64,000 nucleotides of DNA from Bacteroidota bacterium (GCA_016711505.1 JADJSV010000004.1:186001-250000); one strand, 5' to 3'; shown: positions 17,945 to 27,580, numbered from the stretch's first letter. The notes: a model not told the origin generated them from the sequence alone. Program-made: numbers and translations.

Positions 17945-18035
17945 AAAACACTAAGTTCACTAAAATTTGTTGCAATCCTGATTGCTATGGAAACTTATGT
18001 GAGCATACTTAACCTTTTGACCTTAGTGTTTTATT
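17945..18035. repeat. AACACTAAG-family inverted repeat, copy 2 (diverged)
   Basis: Outer arms AACACTAAG and its complement CTTAGTGTT flank about 65 bases; the left arm keeps TTCACTAAAATTTGT but the right arm has diverged, so only the outer stem still pairs. It lies just after the TonB-type gene. The remaining 250 bases up to 18287 hold AT-rich sequence with no gene or clear motif apart from a TTCCTTTG resembling a -7 box near 18201. Confidence 0.65.
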
Positions 18036-18287
18036 TTTATAATCCTTATTTTGTAAGATTTAGAACTAAATTGTGAATACTGTTTAATCTTGTATATTGT
18101 AAGGAATACTTCATATCCGCATATTCTAACAAACCTTTTTACAGAATTATTCAATTTTATCAAGAATTTCAAGAGACTTTTAATTCGAGTATTGTATTAT
18201 TTCCTTTGTTTTTGTTAATCTTATCAAAGCATTTTCAGGTTGAAATGAGTACACATATTATTATTTCATCATTAGTACCACCTGATT

Positions 18288-21200
18288 ATGACACACACAC
18301 AATCTTTCCGTATCGGGAATGCTTTTACTTTTGTTCAGCATTCAGTAAGACAATTGATCTTACTTACTCTTTGCCTTTTTATTTATAGCGAATCCAACGC
18401 CGTTGTTACTATTACCAAGGCAACCGGTGGAACTTTGATATCGGCAGACAGGGCAGAGAACTCAATTACACCAATGTATACTTCCTTGGGTAATGTTGTT
18501 ATCACCGAAGGTGCAATAACAGATTTCTCATTAGGTACGAATGTCACAATTACTTTAATTGCTCCCAGTGGTTGGAAATTTAATCCGGCCGGAATGGTTT
18601 CAGTTAATCCTTCTCCGGGAGGTGACATAAGCGCGGCAAGTATAACATCAGTTACTTCAACACTGATCACCATTCAGACAACTATTGCAGGAGTAAGCAA
18701 CTCAGACGGATTAGTTATATCAGGGATTCAGGTTCGTGCAAATGAGGGCGGAAATATTCCATGTTCAGCTAATATAGTAAGAGGAGGTTCAGCAATAATT
18801 TCAGGTTGTGGAGCAGGAGCGGTGTTGGGAAATTTATCTTCCACTGCAGGATCAATTGAGAAGCTCGTAATCACTTTACCGGGACAATCATTTTCTGATG
18901 CCGGTTTATTTGTAACAAGTGGAAATTCAGGAACTCCTACAAATCAAACTGCAGGTATTGCATTTTCTACAATGAAGATACGGGCATGTGATCAGTTCTT
19001 CAATGTTGTAACAAATTATTTCGGTGTCAAAAATCTAACGTTTAGCGGCCCTTCAAATGGTGTTACAGCACCAACTTATACAACAAGTGTCAGTTTTGCA
19101 AGTGGTGTTTCTTCAACTGTTCTTGCAACTACATTAAAGAGAGCAGAAACGACAACCATATCTGTTTCTGATGGAATCTATTCCGGTCCGGCATCATCTC
19201 CATTGACTGTTGGTTCAGGTATTCATACTAAATTTGTAGTTGAAGCTGCAACAGGTGGAAATATAGGGACTCAGACTACAGGCAATAATTTTAATATCAG
19301 GATAACAGCAACTGATGCTAATAACAATCCATGTAATTCAGGATTGAATGCATTTACAGGAACAGCTGATATTTCTTCGACAGGAACTCTGACTTCAGGA
19401 AGTGGAACAACTCCGGCATTTACTGCAGGTGTTCTTTCATCAAGAACAATGTCGATTTCTAATGGCGGTACATTTACTATATCTGCTACTAAAACCGGCA
19501 GCACTGAAACCGGTAGCAGTAATTCATTTCAGGTAAATTATCCGGGAGCTTCTTTAACAGGACTCATTCCTGCTTGCGTAACCCCCGGAGATCCGCAATT
19601 TACTCTTACTGTTTTAGGAACAAATTTTACACCTACTTCAGTCGTCAGATTCAACGGTGTAAACAGGACTACAATATTTAGTTCTTCCAGTGTGCTTAGC
19701 GCTACAATCACAGCTTCAGATATTGCGACTGCCGGTGTCTATGAAATTTCTGTCTTCATTCCCGGAACAGGTTCTTCAGCTCCAATAATCTTAGATATCA
19801 ACAGTACGAGTTCTCAAAACATTTCAATTTGTCAGGGCGAATCATATCAATTGCCGGATGGCTCATTTGAAAATACTGATGGAACTTATAGTTCAACAAT
19901 TCCATCCACATCAGGATGTGATAGTACGATCATAACTAATCTGACAGTTGTGCCAAATTTAACCAGAAGCGAAACTGTTTATTTTTGTCAGGGTACAACT
20001 TATGTTCTTCCTGATGGTTCAACGCAAAGTTCACAGGGAATTTATTTCTCAACGATAGATAATGCAACAGGTTGTGATAGTCTTATAACAACAACCTTGC
20101 TTTTCTATCCTGTTCCTGTTATTTCAGTAACACCTGTTCAGATCGATTGCTATGGTGGAAGAGGAAGTGTAACACTTGATGCAAATTCCGGAACAGCACC
20201 TTATACATACGGTCCTCAACAGACTTCAAATCTGATTGCAGGCACTTATACTTTTTCAGTGACAGACGCGAATAGCTGTACAGATAGTTCAGCAATAACA
20301 ATAGATCCTCAACCAGCTCAATTATTATTGACTGCTACTCCTACACAAATTGCATGTAATGGTGGAACAGGCAGTGTCGATTTAGTTCCTTCCGGAGGGA
20401 CACCCGGATATACTTTGAATAGTACACCGGTCACATTGCTTACTGCAGGAACATATAATTATCAGGTAACTGATGACAACGGTTGTAATGCATATGCTTC
20501 AGCTGTTATCAATACAGCTCCTTCTGTATTAAACGCTGCAACAACAGTATTGAATACACCATGTGGTGCATCAAGTGGCGTTGCAACTGTTACGGCATCC
20601 GGTGGAAGCACACCTTACACTTATGAGTGGAATACAATTCCTGTGAGAACGACTGCTTCAATAAACGGACTTCCTACAGGCATCTATACTGTAAATGTTA
20701 CTGATAGCCGTGGCTGTTCAGTTTTCAGAACCGCAATTGTAGGAAACTCAAATCCGATTCAGGTTAATATTACCGGCTCAACAGGAATTTGTCCGGGTGG
20801 ATCTGTTACATTATGTGCAACTGCAGGCTTTGCTACTTACCAATGGAGTACAGGAGAAAATACTCAATGTATAACAACTACTGATGCAGATTCAATTTAT
20901 GTTACAGTAACTGATACCAATGGTTGTTCAGGTATAAAAAGTGTTGTCACACGAAATAGTGTACCTCCGGTTTGTTCAATCACAGGTGGAGCATTGTGCC
21001 TGAATTCAGTACTTGTCTTAAGAGCACCTCTTGGTTATTCTTCATATTTGTGGAGCAATGGAATCAGAACGTCAACTGCAGGAGTAAGAAGTGCAGGAAC
21101 TTATACTGTTACTATAAAAAATACTGATGGCTGTGCCAGCACTTGTTCATATACCGTAAATAGTCCAATGCGTGTAACATCTACAAAGACCGATGCAAAA

Positions 21201-22319
21201 TGTTCCAATGAATTCAAAGGTTCAGCGAATGTTTCTGCGAGTGCAGGTATTCTTCCTTATACGTATTTATGGAATAATGGAAATACGACAGCTTCTGCAA
21301 CAGGTTTGCCGGGTGGTAATTATTCTGTCAGAGTTACTGATGCCGGTGGTTGTGGACTAACTTCTGCTATCACGATTAATTCGAATAAAACGACGAATGA
21401 TTATTCTTATAGCACAAAAAATTTCAATAGCACTCCGATTTCACAAAATTCATACATCTGGTTTAGCGCTGTGGCGAACATTACGCATACAGGAAATTAT
21501 CCGGTGACGATTACATTCATTAACCAAAACATAAATACTGTCGGATTAAATCTGGTTCCTGCGAATGCAAAATTGATCATAACGAATGCTGTTTCGCAAG
21601 CATCAACCGTTTTTACAGGTGGAGAATGGGTGACAACAGCGCCACCTGATTTATCGGGGAATTATTTTGTCAGCGGATTTGCATATCAGACTCCAACAGC
21701 TATAGCACCAAGTCTTAGTTCTGTTAAGTGGCGTGGTATCTGGACTTCATCTTCAAGTTGTGTTACAAGTGTACGATGGAAATGGTCTGCAGCAACTTAT
21801 TCAAATTTCACTACTTTGAATTCATCGATTAACGTCCAACCGGTAGATGATGCGTCTGCATCGCCTTATGGAAGCAGTGATCTTGCCGGTACTCCTGAAA
21901 ATTATAAACCGTTTTGTATTCCGGGAGCTTTAAGCATCGGCGCACCAGATTTTGTTGGAACATACACTTCTATTGTGACTCGAATTCCGTGTTCAACTCC
22001 TGACATATGTAGTCCGTTAAGATTAGCAGGTTTTGATGAACTCGAAAATGGTTCAACTTTATTGGTAAATGCATATCCGAACCCATTTAATTCCAAAACA
22101 AATATAGATTTCGGTCGTGTAGATCTTTCCGGAAGAGTTTATATTGAAATTTATTCGCTCTTTGGAGAAAAGATTCAAACTATCTTTGATGATTATATCG
22201 ATGCGGGAATAAAGTATACTGCTGAATTTGATGCAAGTGATTTTGCAGGCGGGATATATTTTTATAAGGTGATTTGTGAGGGGGAAGAGGTGAGAGGGAA
22301 ACTGTATCTGCAGAAGTAA
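18288..22319 (+). CDS. SprB-repeat secreted protein with T9SS type A sorting domain
   Basis: A 1343-residue secreted protein. A signal peptide ends near residue 38 (SESNA). The N-terminal half has Ig-like and IPT/TIG-like beta modules. Two short tandem units with the pattern CQG..Y.LPDGS and GCDS follow at about 513-608. SprB repeats lie at about 611-674, 675-743, 745-820 and 964-1035 (pattern GTYTFSVTDANSC), with two Ig-like units between. A unique domain at 1035-1250 precedes the C-terminal T9SS sorting domain (AYPNPFNSKTNI; GGIYFYKV). SprB-like proteins in gliding Bacteroidota are cell-surface adhesins; gliding itself is not shown here. The gene stands alone between repeat-containing spacers. 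Confidence 0.87.
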   Translation: MTHTQSFRIGNAFTFVQHSVRQLILLTLCLFIYSESNAVVTITKATGGTLISADRAENSITPMYTSLGNVVITEGAITDFSLGTNVTITLIAPSGWKFNPAGMVSVNPSPGGDISAASITSVTSTLITIQTTIAGVSNSDGLVISGIQVRANEGGNIPCSANIVRGGSAIISGCGAGAVLGNLSSTAGSIEKLVITLPGQSFSDAGLFVTSGNSGTPTNQTAGIAFSTMKIRACDQFFNVVTNYFGVKNLTFSGPSNGVTAPTYTTSVSFASGVSSTVLATTLKRAETTTISVSDGIYSGPASSPLTVGSGIHTKFVVEAATGGNIGTQTTGNNFNIRITATDANNNPCNSGLNAFTGTADISSTGTLTSGSGTTPAFTAGVLSSRTMSISNGGTFTISATKTGSTETGSSNSFQVNYPGASLTGLIPACVTPGDPQFTLTVLGTNFTPTSVVRFNGVNRTTIFSSSSVLSATITASDIATAGVYEISVFIPGTGSSAPIILDINSTSSQNISICQGESYQLPDGSFENTDGTYSSTIPSTSGCDSTIITNLTVVPNLTRSETVYFCQGTTYVLPDGSTQSSQGIYFSTIDNATGCDSLITTTLLFYPVPVISVTPVQIDCYGGRGSVTLDANSGTAPYTYGPQQTSNLIAGTYTFSVTDANSCTDSSAITIDPQPAQLLLTATPTQIACNGGTGSVDLVPSGGTPGYTLNSTPVTLLTAGTYNYQVTDDNGCNAYASAVINTAPSVLNAATTVLNTPCGASSGVATVTASGGSTPYTYEWNTIPVRTTASINGLPTGIYTVNVTDSRGCSVFRTAIVGNSNPIQVNITGSTGICPGGSVTLCATAGFATYQWSTGENTQCITTTDADSIYVTVTDTNGCSGIKSVVTRNSVPPVCSITGGALCLNSVLVLRAPLGYSSYLWSNGIRTSTAGVRSAGTYTVTIKNTDGCASTCSYTVNSPMRVTSTKTDAKCSNEFKGSANVSASAGILPYTYLWNNGNTTASATGLPGGNYSVRVTDAGGCGLTSAITINSNKTTNDYSYSTKNFNSTPISQNSYIWFSAVANITHTGNYPVTITFINQNINTVGLNLVPANAKLIITNAVSQASTVFTGGEWVTTAPPDLSGNYFVSGFAYQTPTAIAPSLSSVKWRGIWTSSSSCVTSVRWKWSAATYSNFTTLNSSINVQPVDDASASPYGSSDLAGTPENYKPFCIPGALSIGAPDFVGTYTSIVTRIPCSTPDICSPLRLAGFDELENGSTLLVNAYPNPFNSKTNIDFGRVDLSGRVYIEIYSLFGEKIQTIFDDYIDAGIKYTAEFDASDFAGGIYFYKVICEGEEVRGKLYLQK

Positions 22320-22327
22320 AAAAAAAT

Positions 22328-22412
22328 AAACACTGAGAACACAAGATCACAATAAGAACACGGAAAAATTCCGTGATCTTTTTGTGATCTTGTGATCTTG
22401 TGATCTTGTGTT
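22328..22412. repeat. Inverted repeat with tandem TGTGATCT words, AACAC family, copy 3
   Basis: Arms starting AACACTGAG/AACACAAGATCACA on the left and, on the right, three tandem TTGTGATC words ending TTGTGTT; the loop holds GGAAAAATTCC. It lies between two convergent genes and so can serve as a bidirectional terminator. Confidence 0.7.
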
Positions 22413-22418
22413 AAAAAA

Positions 22419-22889
22419 TTATTTCCCTCCAAAGATCCCCCCAACCAACAGACTCAGATAAGCAATAATATTTGCAATCTGCCTGTATTGAAAAAGCTCA
22501 AACCACTTTGACCGATACTCAGTCCAGTTCGCGGGTTTATTTTGTGGCGACCAACTATTGATGATGTCGTTGATTGGCAAATTGCCTTTTACTGTTATCA
22601 GAATATCAATGATCAATCCGACCAATGCAATGGCCGACGTAATAAAAATCAGACTTCCCGGATTTTTAGCAGTTGAAATTACCAGGGCTAGATTGCAAAG
22701 CAATGCGATGTAAATTGCGTATTTGAAATTTGCTCTCATACTGGTATCGATCAGTTTCCTGAATTCAGTATAAGAATTGAAGTCTAAATTGGATTGTACG
22801 TTCTTCAATGCAAGAATATACATCAGTGACTGGCTTACAATAAAGCTGAAAGCGATAATTGTTGTGAATGAGAGGATCTTGGTTAGCAT
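22419..22889 (-). CDS. DUF1772-like membrane protein
   Basis: A 156-residue protein with four hydrophobic helices. The region between helices 3 and 4 carries NLPINDIINSW and a WTEYRSKWFELFQYRQIAN-like run, matching the DUF1772 (anthrone-oxygenase-like) pattern of an N-x-x-W / R-x-x-W / R block. Function in bacteria is mostly unknown. It converges with the SprB gene across a repeat and is followed by another repeat and an unrelated outer-membrane protein gene, so it is probably a single transcription unit. The call rests on motif layout only. Confidence 0.65.
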   Translation of the reverse strand: MLTKILSFTTIIAFSFIVSQSLMYILALKNVQSNLDFNSYTEFRKLIDTSMRANFKYAIYIALLCNLALVISTAKNPGSLIFITSAIALVGLIIDILITVKGNLPINDIINSWSPQNKPANWTEYRSKWFELFQYRQIANIIAYLSLLVGGIFGGK

Positions 22890-22966
22890 TTTGTTTATCT
22901 TTTTGAAAATGCAATGATAGAAATTTTCTTTTTTTTGAGGAAGGACAAATGTCTATAAATTAGTTT

Positions 22967-23058
22967 AACACTAAGATCACTAAAATTTATCACAAGAGCA
23001 CAAGTGAAACTAAGCTTCATCATGTGTTCTTGTGATAAATCTTAGTGATCTTAGTGTT
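22967..23058. repeat. AACACTAAG-family inverted repeat, copy 4
   Basis: The left arm is nearly identical to copy 1 (AACACTAAGATCACTAAA, then ATCACAAGAGCAC) and pairs with 23023-23058 across a loop with AAGTGAAACTAAGCTTC. It lies 4 bases after the stop of the minus-strand gene ending at 23063, consistent with a transcript end. Confidence 0.8.
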
Positions 23059-23062
23059 TAAA

Positions 23063-24013
23063 TTATTTTCTTCTAAAAATTTTCTCTGATCCAATATGAA
23101 AAATATACGAAACCCTGATTTTCTGATACCCATAATCCTGCAACCCATTCTCATAAGCAATTGCAAAGTCATTCGTTTTATTTAGAATTCTGAATTCACT
23201 TCTGTCAACTAAAGGTTTGTCACCATTATTCAGATAACCCGAATATCCTCCAATTACATTTGTCCACGAAAATTTGTTTGTGTTCAGAGTGATACCGCCG
23301 CCAAAGAGTAAACAATCATTCTGCAAATTCTGTATATCATAGGTCTGATAAGTATAGAGCCCGGCATCAGCAAAAAATCTTATTTCTTTGATAAACTTAT
23401 TATCGTTGTAAATACTTTTTCCAAAACTCAAATCAATAAAATATCCGGGTGCATCTGTATAGCGTGCATCTCTTAAGTGAGTTCCTGATGCAGTTCTTAG
23501 ACTTACTCTTAGAAGCAGATCCGGCAGACTGGTTTTGTTTTTTATGATCTGCACGCAAGTTGAAAAATAAATATCACCTCCGGCAGAACCTTTTCCACTT
23601 TTCGTTCTTACTGCGCGAATGTCTCTGGTGATCGTATCCATTTCATACCATTCCAATGGTACTGCTGCAAGGTCAATCGAAATCTTATTATTGAAAAGTG
23701 GGAGGGTACCTTTGACAAAAAAGTCCTGAGTCTTGTCGCCTTTATGAATAAAATGATCAAAGGAAATGTTTACAGATGCTGCACTATCGACCAATCCATT
23801 TTTTATTTCCGGAACAGGTAAAGCATTCGGACCAAGAAAAGCGGATGAGATGGTCATGTATTGATTCCAGGGTGTAATACCATCCCAGTTATGTTTTACT
23901 CCCCACCAGTAGAAATCTTCCTGCGCTGAAACGGTCGTTGTAATCAATGAATAGAATACGAAAATAAATAATTTGACAGAAATTGATTTTCTCTTTGGTA
24001 ATGGCAGGATCAT
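23063..24013 (-). CDS. Uncharacterised outer-membrane protein
   Basis: I do not recognise the family. The chosen start (MILPLPKRKS) gives a classical signal peptide with a basic n-region, a hydrophobic core (LFIFVFYSLI) and a VSAQ cleavage site; an earlier in-frame start at 24052 would add 13 residues. The mature part of about 290 residues has Tyr/Trp-rich alternating strands and repeated Gly turns and ends in a basic motif (FRRK), suggesting a beta barrel. No lipobox. It is divergent from the FG-GAP gene. A barrel is inference from composition. Confidence 0.6.
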   Translation of the reverse strand: MILPLPKRKSISVKLFIFVFYSLITTTVSAQEDFYWWGVKHNWDGITPWNQYMTISSAFLGPNALPVPEIKNGLVDSAASVNISFDHFIHKGDKTQDFFVKGTLPLFNNKISIDLAAVPLEWYEMDTITRDIRAVRTKSGKGSAGGDIYFSTCVQIIKNKTSLPDLLLRVSLRTASGTHLRDARYTDAPGYFIDLSFGKSIYNDNKFIKEIRFFADAGLYTYQTYDIQNLQNDCLLFGGGITLNTNKFSWTNVIGGYSGYLNNGDKPLVDRSEFRILNKTNDFAIAYENGLQDYGYQKIRVSYIFHIGSEKIFRRK

Positions 24014-24140
24014 AAATGGAACTGTGATGGGTGCATTGCCAAAAGTAATCACAATTTCGACATAATTTCATATGGATTTTGGCTTGTTCAGCATCAATTT
24101 ATTCCTTTTCAGAAAGTTTTTTAGAAGTGATTTATTCTTT

Positions 24141-24148
24141 TATATTTG
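24141..24148 (+). promoter_or_regulatory. Candidate -7 box (TATATTTG) for the FG-GAP gene
   Basis: TATATTTG lies 39 bases before the ATG at 24188 and matches TAnnTTTG. It overlaps the alternative TTG start at 24146, which makes the later ATG the better choice. Confidence 0.5.
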
Positions 24149-24187
24149 ATTTGCAATATGTATTCACAATCACTCAAAAACACACAA

Positions 24188-25564
24188 ATGAGATTTACTT
24201 TTCGGGCAATTTTATGTATTGCATTTTCTTTATTCGGCAAATATACTTTTGCTCAAACCTTCACGGACATGAATGCACAGCTTCCCGGACTGGAAAGCGG
24301 AAGTGCTGCCTGGGCTGATTATGACAACGACGGTGATCTGGATCTGGCGTTTACAGGGTTCAGTAGTCTGGTTGCAGAACGTTCATTCATTTATCGTAAT
24401 GACAATGGTATTATGACTGCTGTTGATTCTTCAATTATTAAAGTTGCAAATGGTTCAGTTAACTGGGCAGATTTCGATAATGATGGTGATCAGGATCTGA
24501 TTTTGAATGGGCAAAATAACGGGTCGTTACTTTGTGAGTTATATCGAAACGACAATCAGACGTTTGTTGCTATGAATCCCGGCTTTGTAAGAGTTCTTGG
24601 GATTCAGAAATGGCTTGATGTCGACAATGACGGTTTTCAGGATGTTGTTTTTTCCGGAGTAATGGATTCATTGTGGGTCGATACCACAATCATCTATCGC
24701 AATAATGGGAATTCGACTTTTTCTTATTTCCCTTCGAATCTGCCACCTCTAACAACAACAGGAATGGAAATAGCAGATTGTAACAATGACAGTCTGCCCG
24801 ATATTTTTATTGTAGCCACAGCTCCCGGAGGAATGCCGGTATCTGCATTGTTTACAAATAATGGTAATGGAAATTTCACGATGGACACAACATCGTTCAT
24901 GCAGATCTTTGCCGGCGCTGTAAAGTGGGGCGATGCAGAAAATGATGGCGATATGGATCTGCTTTACGATGGCATACTCATCGATAATTCAGCTTACACA
25001 TTGATCTATCTGAATGATGGTTCTGGAAATTTTATCGAACAATCGACAAATCTTCCCGGTACCGGCGAACCAGGCTCAGTTGACTGGGCAGATATCGACA
25101 ACGATGGCGATCTGGATGTTCTGTTGTCAGAATATTTATTCCGTAACGATGGCAATGGGTTATTCAATGACATATCTCCCTGGGCTCCTCATAACTACTA
25201 TGCAATACCGGCAATGTTCATGGATTACGATTTGGATGGTGATGCTGATATTTTTATGTTGTCTTTTTTTGGGATCAGTAATTCGAATATTTTCAGGAAT
25301 GAATTAGTAACTGGAATTTCAGGAATTTCTTCCTTCACGAACTTATCAGTATATCCCAATCCTTCTAATGGCGTGTTCAGTATTTCTACTGACTTTGATC
25401 AAATTAAATCTTGTAGATTGTTTTCATTGGATGGAAAAATGATACAGAGTTTTCATGTCAGCAATTTTTCAAAAGTTGATATCGGTGATTTAAGTCCGGG
25501 GGTTTATATATTTGAAGTTTCGGATGGGAAATATTTCGGGAGAGTAAAATTAATAATCGTCTGA
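24188..25564 (+). CDS. FG-GAP/VCBS repeat secreted protein with T9SS sorting domain
   Basis: A 458-residue secreted protein. The ATG at 24188 gives a clean signal peptide (MRFTFRAILC...YTFA) and is preferred to the TTG at 24146. The body is a seven-unit FG-GAP-like propeller, each unit with a Ca-binding-type loop such as DYDNDGDLD, DFDNDGDQD, DVDNDGFQD, DIDNDGDLD or DYDLDGDAD; the fourth (DCNNDSLPD) is degenerate. The last 75 residues are a T9SS type A sorting domain (VYPNPSNGVF, SPGVYIFEV). Such proteins are calcium-stabilised surface propellers in adhesion or matrix binding. A LytS/LytTR pair follows 157 bases downstream. Confidence 0.9.
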   Translation: MRFTFRAILCIAFSLFGKYTFAQTFTDMNAQLPGLESGSAAWADYDNDGDLDLAFTGFSSLVAERSFIYRNDNGIMTAVDSSIIKVANGSVNWADFDNDGDQDLILNGQNNGSLLCELYRNDNQTFVAMNPGFVRVLGIQKWLDVDNDGFQDVVFSGVMDSLWVDTTIIYRNNGNSTFSYFPSNLPPLTTTGMEIADCNNDSLPDIFIVATAPGGMPVSALFTNNGNGNFTMDTTSFMQIFAGAVKWGDAENDGDMDLLYDGILIDNSAYTLIYLNDGSGNFIEQSTNLPGTGEPGSVDWADIDNDGDLDVLLSEYLFRNDGNGLFNDISPWAPHNYYAIPAMFMDYDLDGDADIFMLSFFGISNSNIFRNELVTGISGISSFTNLSVYPNPSNGVFSISTDFDQIKSCRLFSLDGKMIQSFHVSNFSKVDIGDLSPGVYIFEVSDGKYFGRVKLIIV

Positions 25565-25707
25565 TCTGATCTGCCAAAGAATCAGATAATCAGGAATTAT
25601 GTGCCTTAATTGATCTTTGCTCAGCACTTAATTGGTGAAATATCCAACTTTCATCTACACATAATAGCGTTTGGTATATTCTACGATCAATTACTGATGA
25701 TAAGTTC

Positions 25708-25715
25708 TACCTTTG
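25708..25715 (+). promoter_or_regulatory. Candidate -7 box (TACCTTTG) close to the kinase start
   Basis: TACCTTTG ends 6 bases before the ATG at 25722. If used, transcription would begin at or beside the start codon, giving a leaderless or near-leaderless message. It also includes the TTG at 25713, supporting the ATG as the true start. Confidence 0.4.
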
Positions 25716-25721
25716 AAACTT

Positions 25722-26543
25722 ATGAATTTCGAGAATATTTTCCGTTCCAGACTGTTTGTTGTGATTTTGCATATTTGTGTATGGGCAATCATTTTCATAT
25801 TGCCTCTTTACCTTGAAAGCAATTTCCCGCCACCGATGATGAATTCGCGTCCGGGCAAACTTCCTAATTACGAAAACTTCAGACTTCTCACATCAATACT
25901 GAATCTGTCTTTTATTCCTTTATTTTATTTGAATGCATTTTTCTTTGTTCCGAAATTTTTCAATAAAAAGAATTGGCTCGTTTATCTTTTACTTGCTATT
26001 CTTACGGTCATTGTTATCATTGGACTTAATATTTTATTCAGATATTTATTTATTGGACCATCGATTCCCTTTCCAATTCGTATAGTAATTCCTGTTGCAA
26101 TATTTATGCTCCTGGCAAGTACAGCTTTCAGTTTTATAAGACAAAATTTCAAAAATGAAAAGATCAGAAAAGAGAAAGAGGCCGTCAATCTGAAAACGGA
26201 ACTTTCCTTTCTTCGTTCGCAGGTTAGTCCTCATTTTTTATTTAATACTTTAAACAATCTTGTTTCGCTTGCGAGGAAAAAATCAGACTTGCTCGAACCT
26301 GTTCTGCTTAAGCTTTCAGGACTTCTTCATTATATGCTTTACGAATCAGATCATGAAAAGATAAATATTAATAAAGAGATTGAATATCTGAGTAACTATA
26401 TTGATTTACAAAAACTTCGTTTTGGTGATGATGTTACATTATATTTTTTTAAAGATGCTCCGGCTGATTCAACAAAAGAAATTGTACCAATGATCTTGAT
26501 TCCTTTTATTGAAAATGCATTTAAACATGGAACAGGTTTTTGA
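25722..26543 (+). CDS. LytS-type sensor histidine kinase, cut short by a frameshift
   Basis: The first 273 residues of a LytS-type kinase of about 346 residues. Four hydrophobic segments occupy the N-terminal half. The phospho-acceptor is H171 in SPHFLFNT, and the N-box ENAFKHG is present just before the frame ends. The frame stops at TGA 26541 directly after a run of five T; adding one T restores the frame into the next segment (26540-26761), which holds the G-box-like NSGIGLTNVIRRL. The ATP-lid end of the kinase is therefore out of frame. This is either a real inactivating frameshift or a sequencing error in the homopolymer. The gene is paralogous in layout to the kinase at 3717 but lacks its His-rich loop. 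Confidence 0.85.
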   Translation: MNFENIFRSRLFVVILHICVWAIIFILPLYLESNFPPPMMNSRPGKLPNYENFRLLTSILNLSFIPLFYLNAFFFVPKFFNKKNWLVYLLLAILTVIVIIGLNILFRYLFIGPSIPFPIRIVIPVAIFMLLASTAFSFIRQNFKNEKIRKEKEAVNLKTELSFLRSQVSPHFLFNTLNNLVSLARKKSDLLEPVLLKLSGLLHYMLYESDHEKININKEIEYLSNYIDLQKLRFGDDVTLYFFKDAPADSTKEIVPMILIPFIENAFKHGTGF

Positions 26544-26761
26544 ATAACCCATCAATTAGTATTCGTATTGTATTAATTTGTGACTTATTAACATTTAACG
26601 CAAGGAACAAATTCAATCCGTTAACTGAAGAAAAGAACTATAATTCCGGAATTGGTCTGACCAACGTGATAAGAAGATTAAACTTACTCTACCCGGAATC
26701 AAGACTTGAAATAAGCCGGGAAGAAGACTGGCATAATGTTAACCTAACAATAATAATTTAA
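26540..26761 (+). pseudogene. Frameshifted C-terminal piece of the LytS-type kinase
   Basis: This segment continues the kinase in another frame: it carries the last part of the ATPase domain with NSGIGLTNVIRRLNLLYP, matching VGLENTINRLDLIYP of the paralogue at 3717. Its stop overlaps the ATG of the response regulator by one base (TAATG), the coupling expected for an intact kinase-regulator pair. The TTG at 26540 is unlikely to be a real start. Confidence 0.8.
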
Positions 26762-27474
26762 TGCTTACATGTATTGCTGTGGAAGATGAGCCCCTTGCTC
26801 TCGATTTGCTTGAAGATAATATCAGACAGATACCATTTTTGCATTTGGTGAAAAGATGTAAAAATGCATTTGAAGCCGCTGAGGTATTGCAAAATGAAAG
26901 TGTTGATTTGATTTTTTTGGATATTCAAATGCCGGGCCTTACAGGTTTGCAGTTTTTAAAGACATTGCCTTCTTCGCCAATGATAATTTTTATAACGGCA
27001 TACAAAAACTATGCTTTGGAAGGTTTTGAACTTGGCGTTATAGATTACCTGCTTAAACCGATCTCATTTGAACGGTTTATGAAAGCAGTCAACAAGGCCG
27101 TAGAATATTCTAATTTGAAGAATAGTCAATTGGCCAATTTTACAAGTGAATATTTATTTGTTTACTCTGAATATAATCTTGTTAAAATTTTTGTCAGTGA
27201 AATTAAATATATTGAAGGCATGAAGGATTACATAAAAATATATCTCAGTAATTCTGATAAACCTATAATTACCCGTCTTAGCATCAAAACAATGGAGGAA
27301 AAACTGCCATCCAATAAATTTGTACGAACACATAAGTCTTTTGTAGTTGCTATTGACAGAATTCAGTCACTCCGCAATAGCAGGATCAAACTCGATACTA
27401 TAGAGGTTCCTTTAAGTGATCACTATAAAGAACATTTTTTCAAGTTAGTTGGCCCTAAAATTATTCTTTCATAA
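26761..27474 (+). CDS. LytTR family response regulator
   Basis: A 237-residue regulator with receiver residues E8/D9, phospho-acceptor D54 in FLDIQMPG, an IFITAY strand and Lys in LLKPI, followed by a LytTR domain at about 130-230 (FVRTHKSFVVAIDRI). It overlaps the kinase stop by one base. A conserved element (GTTTCG ... ACAT, AAACCCTAAAA) follows it at 27496-27521 and also precedes the first LytS gene. The TonB receptor gene begins 209 bases downstream and is the nearest possible target. Confidence 0.93.
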   Translation: MLTCIAVEDEPLALDLLEDNIRQIPFLHLVKRCKNAFEAAEVLQNESVDLIFLDIQMPGLTGLQFLKTLPSSPMIIFITAYKNYALEGFELGVIDYLLKPISFERFMKAVNKAVEYSNLKNSQLANFTSEYLFVYSEYNLVKIFVSEIKYIEGMKDYIKIYLSNSDKPIITRLSIKTMEEKLPSNKFVRTHKSFVVAIDRIQSLRNSRIKLDTIEVPLSDHYKEHFFKLVGPKIILS

Positions 27475-27580
27475 TTTACATAGAATCAATAGCCCGTTTC
27501 GTCGATACATAAACCCTAAAAGTATATTTAATTTTTTTTATCCTTTTTATAAAGTCAAATTTGCAAGGTAAGTGCTAAAT

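Noticed and set aside
18206..18388. 60-codon plus-strand frame before the SprB gene
   Set aside because: It overlaps the signal-peptide region of the real gene in another frame and has no protein-like features.
24079..24318. 79-codon frame overlapping the FG-GAP gene start
   Set aside because: It runs through the promoter box and signal peptide of the better supported gene.
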